47,570 nt of DNA, taken from the NCBI GenBank assembly GCA_945901935.1, contig CAMDLX010000006.1, positions 1 through 47,570 of the forward strand, in the 5' to 3' direction. The notes under the pieces were generated by a model. That model was not told where the DNA came from, did no database searches, and worked only from the letters and a program-made list of their open reading frames with translations. The stretch is from Bifidobacterium breve. Its GTDB lineage: Bacteria; Actinomycetota; Acidimicrobiia; Acidimicrobiales; Microtrichaceae. This document shows positions 1-7,787 of the stretch, in pieces (the first letter of the stretch is position 1; the number at the start of each line of letters is the position of its first letter). The translations under genes were made by a program, and so were the position numbers.

Positions 1-875
1 TGTCAAAGCTGTGTGTCACACGGGTTGAACCCATCATGGTTGCGTTACAAGCAGAGTTCATCAGCCTCACAACAGGTGTCCGGTTCGAACAATGGGCAAA
101 CGAAATACGCGCACTTATCGATCTTGCTGACCCAGACGGGGCACACCTACCCAACCCAGACCACAACCGGATCAACATGAGCGACGGCCTCTCAGGCGAA
201 CTTCACCTCGACGGCGATTTCGTAGCCGATACAGCAGCAACAATCCGAGCAGCACTCCTCGCCGAGACCGACCGGCGCGTCGCGCATCACCGCAAACTCA
301 AAACAGCTAACCCTGATCACATCATCCCGGGGCGACCACAACTTCTAGCTGAAGCTCTCACCGAACTCATCCGCAGAGCGATCAGCACCCAACCAGGCAC
401 CACGAACAACCCAGCCACTGACATCACCCTTGTCATTGAAGCCTCAGACCCCGTCCACGCCAGCACACCAGATGGTGTCCGCCTCCAAGATGGCACCACC
501 CGACTCCTCAACTGCGACCCCAAAATCCAAGCACTCATCATCAACTCTTTGGGCATCCCACTCGACCTAGGAACCGCTGTTCGTTACGCAACACCCAGCC
601 AACGCAAAGCCATAGCCATCAGAGACCAAGGATGTGTCGTCCCCGGATGCGACGCACCACACAACTGGGTAGACCTACACCACGTCAAAGAAGCCCAAGA
701 CGGTGGACCAACAGACCTCAACAACCTGGTCTCCTTATGCAAACCACACCACGCCCTCCTCCACACCAACGGCTGGACCATCACCGAAAACCCCAACAAA
801 CCCGGCAGATACATCATCACCACACCAACCGGCACCCAACTCAACACCCAACACAACGGCAAACCCAGCCCCTAA
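1..875 (+). CDS. HNH endonuclease, DUF222/13E12 repeat family (5' end outside window)
   Basis: The frame is open from the first bases of the window through the ATG at 36, so the gene very probably begins upstream and only its 3' part is seen. The N-terminal half of the visible protein resembles the DUF222 helical region of actinobacterial 13E12-type proteins. The C-terminus carries a clear HNH module: a Cys pair (CVVPGC), then the LHHV histidines, an N-N-L block and CKPHH, ending shortly before the stop. This family is common in actinobacterial genomes, often in several copies, and the role is generally unknown (DNA nicking or mobility is assumed). The coding strand is markedly C- and A-rich (runs such as aaccccaacaaacccggc), unlike the neighbouring genes. 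Family confidence is high; function is not established. Confidence 0.88.
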   Translation, partial: SKLCVTRVEPIMVALQAEFISLTTGVRFEQWANEIRALIDLADPDGAHLPNPDHNRINMSDGLSGELHLDGDFVADTAATIRAALLAETDRRVAHHRKLKTANPDHIIPGRPQLLAEALTELIRRAISTQPGTTNNPATDITLVIEASDPVHASTPDGVRLQDGTTRLLNCDPKIQALIINSLGIPLDLGTAVRYATPSQRKAIAIRDQGCVVPGCDAPHNWVDLHHVKEAQDGGPTDLNNLVSLCKPHHALLHTNGWTITENPNKPGRYIITTPTGTQLNTQHNGKPSP

Positions 876-1003
876 ACCCCACACGCTAAATTTCGCCCGA
901 TCGTGCCACTCGACCAGCCAGCAAGCGGCAGATCAGCAGGCAGCAAAGCAGCGGCCCAGCAGAACAGCGCGTGCCGGTCACTCAGTCGGGTCAGCCAGTC
1001 GGG

Positions 1004-1867
1004 TTACTCCCCGAAATAACCTGCCTCAACAAGGTCAGGGTCCGCAGACAACTCTGCAGAAGAACCCGACAGGGTCGCTTTTCCGCGCCTCAGCAAGTAC
1101 GCCCGATCAGAAACTGCGAGCGCCAAGTGCACATGCTGCTCGACAATCAAAACACCGGCGCCTGTTGTCTGAGCAAAGGTCCGAAGGACGGGTAGCAATT
1201 GCTCAACCAGAATCGGAGCAAGTCCCAGACTCAGCTCATCTACCATCAGCAACTTCGGCTGACTCATCAATCCCCTGCCGATCGCCAACATCTGTTGCTG
1301 ACCCCCAGACAACAACCCCGCTGGCTGATCAAGCAACCCAGTGAGTGCCGGAAAATAGCCCAAGACCTGATCCAAGATCTCTGAACTACTCAGTTGCTGC
1401 TCCGCTTGGTTCGTACCGTCCTCAACTTTGGAAGGCACACGGTTACTAGCAAGTGACTCATGTTTGCGGTCTTTCTTCCGCTTGAGTCCAAGCCGCAGGT
1501 TTTCTTGAACAGTCAGATCAAAAAAGAGAGCCCTATCTTCTGGCACGTGTGCAATACCCAATCTGGCACGGCTCAGGACTTGCTTCGATCTTGCAGAACC
1601 CTTACTCGAACCAATGCGCTTGCCGCGAGAGACTTCAAGGTCTCTACCCTGCAATTCAACAGATCCTCCCAAGAGCGGAATAAGCCCCGAGACAGTCAGC
1701 AGAGTGGTGGTCTTTCCAACCCCGTTAGCCCCGAGCAGCGCAACAACCTCACCGGCACCAACGGTCAGATCAAGTCCGTTCACAACAGCTAGCCCGTCGT
1801 GGCCCGCAACAACTCCAGCACAGCGCAGGATGGGATCCTCAGTTTGGTTCGCCTGAGGCACACTCAT
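1004..1867 (-). CDS. livF: Branched-chain amino acid type ABC transporter, ATPase LivF
   Basis: ATPase of a HAAT-family importer. Visible motifs are Walker A (GANGVGKTT, about residue 46), the signature LSGGQQQ and a Walker B ending in VDELSLGLAP, followed by the LivF-typical EQHVHLAL H-loop. At 287 residues it is longer than the usual LivF (about 235). The excess lies in two hydrophilic inserts, one after the GRDLEV strand rich in K, R and S, and one after ENLRLGLKRKK. The start overlaps the 3' end of the upstream livG by 4 nt (ATGA), so the two are probably translationally coupled. It is the last gene of the liv operon running from 6094. Family is certain; the transported substrate (amino acid, amide or urea) cannot be read from the sequence. 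Confidence 0.93.
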   Translation of the reverse strand: MSVPQANQTEDPILRCAGVVAGHDGLAVVNGLDLTVGAGEVVALLGANGVGKTTTLLTVSGLIPLLGGSVELQGRDLEVSRGKRIGSSKGSARSKQVLSRARLGIAHVPEDRALFFDLTVQENLRLGLKRKKDRKHESLASNRVPSKVEDGTNQAEQQLSSSEILDQVLGYFPALTGLLDQPAGLLSGGQQQMLAIGRGLMSQPKLLMVDELSLGLAPILVEQLLPVLRTFAQTTGAGVLIVEQHVHLALAVSDRAYLLRRGKATLSGSSAELSADPDLVEAGYFGE

Positions 1868-2670
1868 GATTCTGATCCCGCACCAAGAGCGGGCTCGTCG
1901 ACCCCAGAACTGCCATGGCCCAGATAGGCGGAAATGACGAGTGGATCAGATCGAATCTGTTCGGGAGTACCACTTGCGATGATCGAACCAAAGTCCAAGA
2001 CATGAACCTGATCGCAAACCCCTAGAACCAAACTCATATCGTGATCCACTAACAAGACGCTCACACCGCGATCCGGCAGCGACCGCAGCAACTTGCTGAG
2101 TTCCACCGTCTCAGATGGATTCAGTCCCGCTGCTGGCTCGTCAAGAAGCAGCAACTTCGGCCTACCCACAAGGGCCCGCCCCACGGCTACGAGGTGCCGC
2201 TGCCCATTCGAGAGGTGTTCCGGTCGATCCTCAGCAAACGAATCTAACCCGAGCAACTCGAGAACTTCCTCGACTGCGGCATCAACCTTGCGCTTTGGCC
2301 AGAGCGCATCGGTCAGGGTAGAGATCCATGTAGGTGTGGCAGCGGCAACTCTCAAGTTGTCTCGCACCGTCAGGTCATCAAAAAGCTCGAGGGACTGAAA
2401 AGTGCGGGCAAACCCCAGGCGAACTCGGCTCTGAGGTGACAGACGGTCAATCGACCGGCCCAAAAAGCTGATGTAGCGAAAGGACGGGTTACGTGCGCTC
2501 GGAGCGGTGAACCCACTTAGTGCATCAATACATGTGGTCTTGCCCGCACCATTAGGACCAATCAGTCCAACGATTTGAGCATCGGCCACGTCAAAGCTGA
2601 CCGAACTCAGCGCCAACACGCCGCCGTAGCGAACGCTCAGATCCCGGACCTGCAAAATCACTTCACTCAT
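1864..2670 (-). CDS. livG: Branched-chain amino acid type ABC transporter, ATPase LivG
   Basis: Second ATPase of the importer. It has Walker A GPNGAGKTT, the LivG-type signature LSNGQRH, Walker B LLLLDEPAAGLNPSE and the H-loop DHDMSLVLGVCD. I choose the ATG at 2670 (protein begins MSEVILQV) rather than the longer frame to 2730. The extra 20 residues would be read from the repetitive Gly/Ala-coding end of the permease gene, and the ATG at 2670 overlaps the permease stop by 8 nt, a normal spacing within this operon. Length is then 268 residues, typical of LivG. It acts at the cytoplasmic face with LivF on the fused LivHM permease. Confidence 0.94.
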   Translation of the reverse strand: MSEVILQVRDLSVRYGGVLALSSVSFDVADAQIVGLIGPNGAGKTTCIDALSGFTAPSARNPSFRYISFLGRSIDRLSPQSRVRLGFARTFQSLELFDDLTVRDNLRVAAATPTWISTLTDALWPKRKVDAAVEEVLELLGLDSFAEDRPEHLSNGQRHLVAVGRALVGRPKLLLLDEPAAGLNPSETVELSKLLRSLPDRGVSVLLVDHDMSLVLGVCDQVHVLDFGSIIASGTPEQIRSDPLVISAYLGHGSSGVDEPALGAGSES

Positions 2671-4741
2671 GGTCTGGCTTCCCTTCAGCAGGTCCAGCGC
2701 CTGCGCCAGGTCCAGAGCCCGCGCCTGCACCCGCTAGCGCAGTCTGCTGCGGTGGCTGGCCACCCATTTTCAGAGACTTCTGCAAGTGCTGAGCCCCTTG
2801 GCGAACAGCCCCAGTGATGCCGTCCGGAGCAAAAATTGCCATGGCAATCAGGCCGAGCCCGCTGATGGCAAACACATAGGTTCCGGCCTTTCCATCAGTG
2901 CCACCATTTGCCAAGAGCGTGAACAGTCCGGCCTGAGCCAACAATCCAGCGATGAGCGCTCCGCCGATGCTTGCGATACCACCGAGATAGGTGAGCGCTA
3001 GCGCAACGAGCGCTCCGATCACCATGAACGAGTTTGTAGAGAGCGTCGAGGTGGAATAGGCCAAAAGAACCCCAGCAAGGCCAGCGATACAGGAAGAAAC
3101 CGCAAAGGCCCCAATCTTGGATCTCCCGACATTGATTCCAGCGGCGGCGGCAGCTCGCTCGTTGGATCGAACTGCTAGCCAACGCAGACCGGTGCGATTT
3201 CGGCGCAGGTTTGCCACCATCAGGCAACTCACGGTGAGCACACCCAGAACAAGAAACCCGAAGATCGGTCGGAAATTGTCAGCGCCTCGAGCAGAGATGC
3301 CGAAGTCCACGCCAAACAGCACAGGCCTCGGCGCGGACCTACCCGCGACACCCCCCGAGAACCCCTTGCTTGACAGAACCAACTGCTCAAGTGCGACCGC
3401 CATTGCGAGCGTTGCAATCGCCAGACTCATCCCCCTGACTCGCGCCGCAGGTAGGGCCACAACAACTCCCACCACAGTGGCCACAAGCGTTGCAACGAGC
3501 GCTGCAACCGGGAACGGCAATCCGTCGTTCGCCACGTTGATCACCGTGAAGCCAGCAACACCAGCAAATGCCAGTTGAGCCAGCGAGATTTGCCCCACAT
3601 AGCCAGTGATCACGACTATCGACAGCGCCAACAACGCGCTCACCATGGTGACAATCAGCGCCTGTCGGTGCGCCGCATCAAACCCCAAAAGCGCGACCGA
3701 CGTAGCCCCAACAAGAAGGATTGTCCAAAGGGTCACATGTCGTGGCGTTGGCGAGGACGGCAGTCGCTTATCGACGAGATAGGCCCGATCAGGAAGCGCG
3801 TCACCGCGCCACACCAGTGCAATCAAGACCAGAATGACTGGGACAGCTTGTTGCAGGCCTGTGCGGGGTACCCAGTCTGGAATCCAGGAGGTACTCGGTC
3901 GCACCGTGTAGCCCAAAATAAGCGACTGCAGCATCCCGATTCCAAGGCCGGCGCATGTTGCAATCGTGAACGAACTCAGCCCACCTAGCAAAGCCGCTGC
4001 TAGCGCGGGCAGTACCAACAGACTCGTGGTGATCGGATCGAGCCCCGAGATCGGCTCGATCAGGATGACGGCAATTCCGGCGATCACGGTCGCAATCATG
4101 GAGTTGATCAGGCCAATTCGATCGGGCGAGATTCCAACCAGCATGGCCCCCTTCTGACTACCTGCTGCTGCCCTGGTTTGCAGACCAAACTTTGTGTATC
4201 TGAAGAGCGCTGTTAGCGCCACTGTGGCCAGCACCACGAACACGACCAAGAGCAGGCGGTTCGCAGTAACCGCAGTGCCCAAAAAGCGGACAGGTTGTTC
4301 AGGCAGAACGCCCATTCGCACGACGGTCGCTGCGCTGCCTGTCGGAAAGTTCAGGCGCACAACCTCTTGCAAGTACAGCATCAGTCCAAGCGAGGCAACC
4401 ACACTGGCTAGCGCCGGTGCTCGACGTAGAGGCCGAAATACCAACCAGTAGGTTGCGGCACCCAGAACAGCCGAGAGCAACACCGCCATGAGCAACGCCG
4501 TAAACAAAGTAGGCGTCGCGAGCAGGTGAATTCTTGAGGGCACGAAGATCAGAGGGAGGATCAAATCGCCGTTGTCACGGAACTGAAAATAAGCGAAAGC
4601 GACGTACATCCCCATCGCCCCGAATGCGAAGTTGATCACTCCTGTTGCACGGTTCGTGAGAACCAACCCGAGTGCAAGCGCGGCAACTACTGCACCTCCA
4701 CCAAGTCCGGCCAGGATGAATCCCGAATACTCGCCAATCAC
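2663..4741 (-). CDS. livHM: Fused LivH-LivM branched-chain amino acid ABC permease
   Basis: One 692-residue polytopic protein contains both permease halves of a HAAT importer. Residues of about 1-300 form the LivH-like half (N-terminal MIGEYSGFILAGLGGG, internal NFAFGAMGMYVAF). Residues of about 330-660 form the LivM-like half (GYVGQISLAQLAFAGVAG, RGMSLAIATLAMAVALEQL, YLGGIASIGGALIAG). No stop or frameshift separates them. The start is a GTG at 4741 with little Shine-Dalgarno sequence, 9 nt after the upstream binding-protein gene. The C-terminal tail of about 40 residues is Gly/Ala/Pro-rich, encoded partly by two near-identical 18-bp units at 2689-2724. LivHM fusions occur in other actinobacteria, so this is uncommon rather than new. 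Confidence 0.92.
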   Translation of the reverse strand: MIGEYSGFILAGLGGGAVVAALALGLVLTNRATGVINFAFGAMGMYVAFAYFQFRDNGDLILPLIFVPSRIHLLATPTLFTALLMAVLLSAVLGAATYWLVFRPLRRAPALASVVASLGLMLYLQEVVRLNFPTGSAATVVRMGVLPEQPVRFLGTAVTANRLLLVVFVVLATVALTALFRYTKFGLQTRAAAGSQKGAMLVGISPDRIGLINSMIATVIAGIAVILIEPISGLDPITTSLLVLPALAAALLGGLSSFTIATCAGLGIGMLQSLILGYTVRPSTSWIPDWVPRTGLQQAVPVILVLIALVWRGDALPDRAYLVDKRLPSSPTPRHVTLWTILLVGATSVALLGFDAAHRQALIVTMVSALLALSIVVITGYVGQISLAQLAFAGVAGFTVINVANDGLPFPVAALVATLVATVVGVVVALPAARVRGMSLAIATLAMAVALEQLVLSSKGFSGGVAGRSAPRPVLFGVDFGISARGADNFRPIFGFLVLGVLTVSCLMVANLRRNRTGLRWLAVRSNERAAAAAGINVGRSKIGAFAVSSCIAGLAGVLLAYSTSTLSTNSFMVIGALVALALTYLGGIASIGGALIAGLLAQAGLFTLLANGGTDGKAGTYVFAISGLGLIAMAIFAPDGITGAVRQGAQHLQKSLKMGGQPPQQTALAGAGAGSGPGAGAGPAEGKPDHE

Positions 4742-4750
4742 GTTGGTGGC

Positions 4751-6094
4751 TCAGCCCATCCCATAGATCTTGCCGACATCAACCCAATCGCCGATCTGGT
4801 TCAGTTGCCGGTCAGTCATCAGACCCAGCATCTGTTGCGGCGCACACACCGCCGGCAGGCCCTTGAACTGTTTCCCGTTGCAGGTGTAGGGGTGCCCCAT
4901 GAAGCTTGAAGCATCGACTTTGCCACGCAATGCACTTGTCACCGTGTCCGCTGTGATCCCATCTGCGCCAAGTTCACTCAAGACCACATACAGATTCATA
5001 AAGGCCCGAAATGAAACCGTTGCTGCACCGATTGCATCCAGACCATTGCCGTATTGGGCAATGACAGCGTTATACAAGTTGGTGTCTGGGTCGGGATTCG
5101 TACGACTAATCGGACCTTCGACATTGAAGATTGCACCTTCGGAATCTTCGGTCGGCACCCCATCAACAATCTTTGGCGCAGCGCAGGCACCGGTATAAAA
5201 GGCCTGGGCCTTCAAACCCACAGTGGCAAGCCCCTCAAACGCAGCCGTGCACCCTGTGTCAGCAGTGAGCAACATGATGGCATCTGGGTTTCCCGCTGCC
5301 GCAGCTTGGATTGCAGAGCCCAAGTCGGTCTCTAGAATTGGGTAGGGCACCATCTGCACGTTTTCAACCCCCAACTTCTCGAGGGTCTGTTTGCCGTAGT
5401 TGGCACCATCGGCCACCGAGCCGAAGTCTCCGTACAGGATTGCCACCGATTTTGCTTTCAATTCAGTAGCGGCATAGTCGGCAAAGGCAACCATTGCTCC
5501 CCAGGAGCCTCCGCTGAACTGAAACGAGTTCGAAGCAGTCATCGACTGAGTGCTCACTGGAATTCCGCCGATAAAGGGGATTTCATTCTCCGCTAGCAGG
5601 TCGATTCCGTTGCCGAATACGTCGATGCCGCCCAGAACTGCCGGCACACCTTCAGTTACAAATTGCTGTGCGCAGCTAGTCGACCCCTCTGCCGAGAACT
5701 TGGTGTTACACACTTCGAGTTCAACTGGTCGGCCATCCACCCCACCAAGTTGATTGTTCACAAAGTCAATGGCCGCCTGAACGCCCTGGCTTAACTCTGG
5801 AAATGAGCCAACTGGCGTGTTCTCTTGGTTGATCATGCCCAAGACCAAGGGCTTGCCGGTGGCTTTGGTGACCTGAGTGGGCACCTGCGCAGAAATAGAA
5901 GACGCTTCAGCGCAGCCGATGAGGTCTGGAATGCTGCACAAGTCGGTCAGCACTGCTGTGGTTTCTGACTTCTCGCCATTGTTGCTGACGCTGCCGCGGT
6001 CCTCGCTACATCCAGCAAGGGCTGCCATAGCTACCAAGGATGTGCAGACAAGAGCTACGGATACCACACGGAAAAAACTGCTCGAACTTGGCAT
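4751..6094 (-). CDS. livJ: ABC transporter substrate-binding lipoprotein, LivJ/LivK-like
   Basis: Periplasmic-binding-fold receptor of the adjacent importer (type I fold, Peripla_BP_6 type). The N-terminus is a lipoprotein signal: a hydrophobic core and lipobox LAGC with the modified Cys at residue 29. The mature protein opens with a short acidic linker. Typical features follow: GMINQENTPVGSFPELSQG, VNNQLGGVDGRPVELEVCNT and VPAVLGGIDVFG. At 447 residues it is slightly longer than E. coli LivJ, as is usual in actinobacteria. A strong ribosome site (AAGGGGGAA) precedes the ATG. As first gene of the set it probably follows the operon promoter in 6095-6196. The ligand is unknown; the family binds branched-chain amino acids, amides, urea or aromatic acids. 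Confidence 0.93.
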   Translation of the reverse strand: MPSSSSFFRVVSVALVCTSLVAMAALAGCSEDRGSVSNNGEKSETTAVLTDLCSIPDLIGCAEASSISAQVPTQVTKATGKPLVLGMINQENTPVGSFPELSQGVQAAIDFVNNQLGGVDGRPVELEVCNTKFSAEGSTSCAQQFVTEGVPAVLGGIDVFGNGIDLLAENEIPFIGGIPVSTQSMTASNSFQFSGGSWGAMVAFADYAATELKAKSVAILYGDFGSVADGANYGKQTLEKLGVENVQMVPYPILETDLGSAIQAAAAGNPDAIMLLTADTGCTAAFEGLATVGLKAQAFYTGACAAPKIVDGVPTEDSEGAIFNVEGPISRTNPDPDTNLYNAVIAQYGNGLDAIGAATVSFRAFMNLYVVLSELGADGITADTVTSALRGKVDASSFMGHPYTCNGKQFKGLPAVCAPQQMLGLMTDRQLNQIGDWVDVGKIYGMG

Positions 6095-6169
6095 TATTCC
6101 CCCTTATTTAGCCCCAAATAAACACCGTTTACCTAGAAGGGAAAGTTAGCCCGAATGTGTTAGTCGTAC

Positions 6170-6187
6170 AACCCTCTTCAGAGAGTT
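6170..6187 (-). terminator. Weak hairpin downstream of the 6197-7681 gene
   Basis: Read on the minus strand, AACTCTC-TGAA-GAGGGTT forms a 7-bp stem (one G-T pair) with a TGAA tetraloop, starting 10 nt after the stop codon of the membrane protein gene. There is no good U-tract after it, so termination there is only possible. It also lies upstream of the liv operon, where it might act in the leader. Confidence 0.35.
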
Positions 6188-6196
6188 CTTTGACCC

Positions 6197-7681
6197 TTAG
6201 GCCGGTTCTTGAACTGAATCCTTCTCGCCATCAGGGCGCTGCTCATCATCAGGAGTCTTGGCTTCTTCCTCGCCCTCAACCTCAGAGGCATCACCAGCTA
6301 ACTCGACAGATTCAGTCTTCGAAGATGCACTGTTGGCCAGCAACTGCGCCAAGGCAAGTGGGATCAGCGTGAGTACTGCGATGAGCAGCACCACCTTGCC
6401 GGTCGGGCGACTCCAAGTCACCAGAACACCGATTGCGATCACCAAGATGACTGCCCGAACTGCCGAAAGATGGGCTGCGACCCAGGTGGGAACCGGGCCA
6501 AGATCAACGTTGTTACCAATACCTTCGCCGCCGCGTCCAAGCACTCGGTCCCACAGGCTCCGAATCCACACAGCGACACCGGAGGGTCCAGCGATCCAAG
6601 CGGCAAGCACCATGACTGCACCAAGCGCAAACAGGGCTCTGAAAGTCTGCAAGACAAATCGCGTAAGGGTGTCGAACACCGCTGTTGCAGCTGCAGTATT
6701 TACGCCCTTCGGCAGGTTCGCAATGTAGCCAGACCGAGCAAACGAGAGTGCCAACAGCGTGATCGTCATGGAGATCACGATCCCGACTCCAACTCGCAGC
6801 ACGCCTTTCCGACGCGCTGGTGAAACAAATATCGCCCCAATAAAGCATCCAAGCGCAAGAATTACCATGACCCAAGTGAGCGTGTTGAGCCACTTAATCA
6901 AGCTCTGCAGCGAGGCCAGTTGCGGTGAGTCAATCAGGGTGAACTTGATATCGATTTTGTCAGCTGGGATTTTCGAGGAGAGATCCAGACCAAACTTTTT
7001 GTCGATTCCAGCAAGAATTTCCTCGACGATCGGCTTGAGCGAGAGCACGACCTTGCCGTTTTCGGTATCGATCACTTTGCCTTGCTTGCCGGTGAGCAGG
7101 GCCACAAGTACGTCGTGTCCGTCCCTGTTGGCAGTAATCCAAATGGTGTCGAACTGCTTGGAATTGAGCGCCTTCGAGGTGACGGTCCCGATCAGACTGT
7201 CTGCCCCAGAGGCAATAGGTGCGGCCAAAATCTTGAGATTCTCGGGGAGCTTTTCCTCAACCACGGCTTTGACGTCGAGCTGATCCTCAATGGCAGTGCT
7301 AATCCGAGTAGTCAGAGCATCAATAACGGCTGGGTCATTCGACAGCGGCGCAACCGTTTCCAAGTACCGGTCAGTGTTGAGTACTTGGTTGCGGGTCCAG
7401 ACCGTTAGCGCAGCTAGGGGCAACAGCAATGCTCCTAAGACCACGAGCGAGATGGACAGAACGGCACGACTGCGAAGCGACTTCTTCTCAGATGAAACGG
7501 CACTCGCCTCGTCTATTTGATCGTGCAGACGAGCGTTTTCTGCTCGCAACCGGTCAACCTCTTGTTCTGCAGTCTCAGCACTCGCGGTGCCCTTAGCCTC
7601 GACTGGCACTGAAGCTTTGCTGGCTGTGTCCTCTGTATTGGTTGAGTCCTCAGAGCTTGCAGTCTTGTCGTCTTCGGTCAC
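6197..7681 (-). CDS. Multi-pass membrane protein of unknown function with N-terminal coiled coil
   Basis: A 494-residue protein with no function I can assign. Residues 1-37 are low-complexity (T, S, E, D, A). About 38-62 is a short heptad-like coiled coil (VDRLRAENARLHDQI). One hydrophobic segment at about 73-97 is followed by WTRNQVLNTDRYLETVAPL, a block I recognise from actinobacterial hypothetical membrane proteins. A roughly 170-residue presumably extracellular part follows, then several transmembrane segments between about 270 and 455, and an acidic tail. The start is a GTG with a good GGGAGAG site 6 nt upstream. It sits alone between the liv operon and the exporter operon, with its own 3' hairpin. 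Topology (cytoplasmic coiled coil, large external loop) is inferred from hydrophobicity only. Confidence 0.8.
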   Translation of the reverse strand: MTEDDKTASSEDSTNTEDTASKASVPVEAKGTASAETAEQEVDRLRAENARLHDQIDEASAVSSEKKSLRSRAVLSISLVVLGALLLPLAALTVWTRNQVLNTDRYLETVAPLSNDPAVIDALTTRISTAIEDQLDVKAVVEEKLPENLKILAAPIASGADSLIGTVTSKALNSKQFDTIWITANRDGHDVLVALLTGKQGKVIDTENGKVVLSLKPIVEEILAGIDKKFGLDLSSKIPADKIDIKFTLIDSPQLASLQSLIKWLNTLTWVMVILALGCFIGAIFVSPARRKGVLRVGVGIVISMTITLLALSFARSGYIANLPKGVNTAAATAVFDTLTRFVLQTFRALFALGAVMVLAAWIAGPSGVAVWIRSLWDRVLGRGGEGIGNNVDLGPVPTWVAAHLSAVRAVILVIAIGVLVTWSRPTGKVVLLIAVLTLIPLALAQLLANSASSKTESVELAGDASEVEGEEEAKTPDDEQRPDGEKDSVQEPA

Positions 7682-7787
7682 GGATGACTCTCCCTCATCG
7701 TTTGCAGTTCAACCTCGTTCAGCCGAGATTCGCCCATGTAGTCAAGCCCAGATTCAACCGCCCGTGCGGCGTTTTAGCGAATCGCCT

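Noticed and set aside
703-1344. 213-codon plus frame overlapping the HNH 3' end and livF
   Set aside because: Pro/Thr/Gln-rich out-of-frame reading of the C/A-rich HNH gene that continues antisense into livF; no ribosome site.
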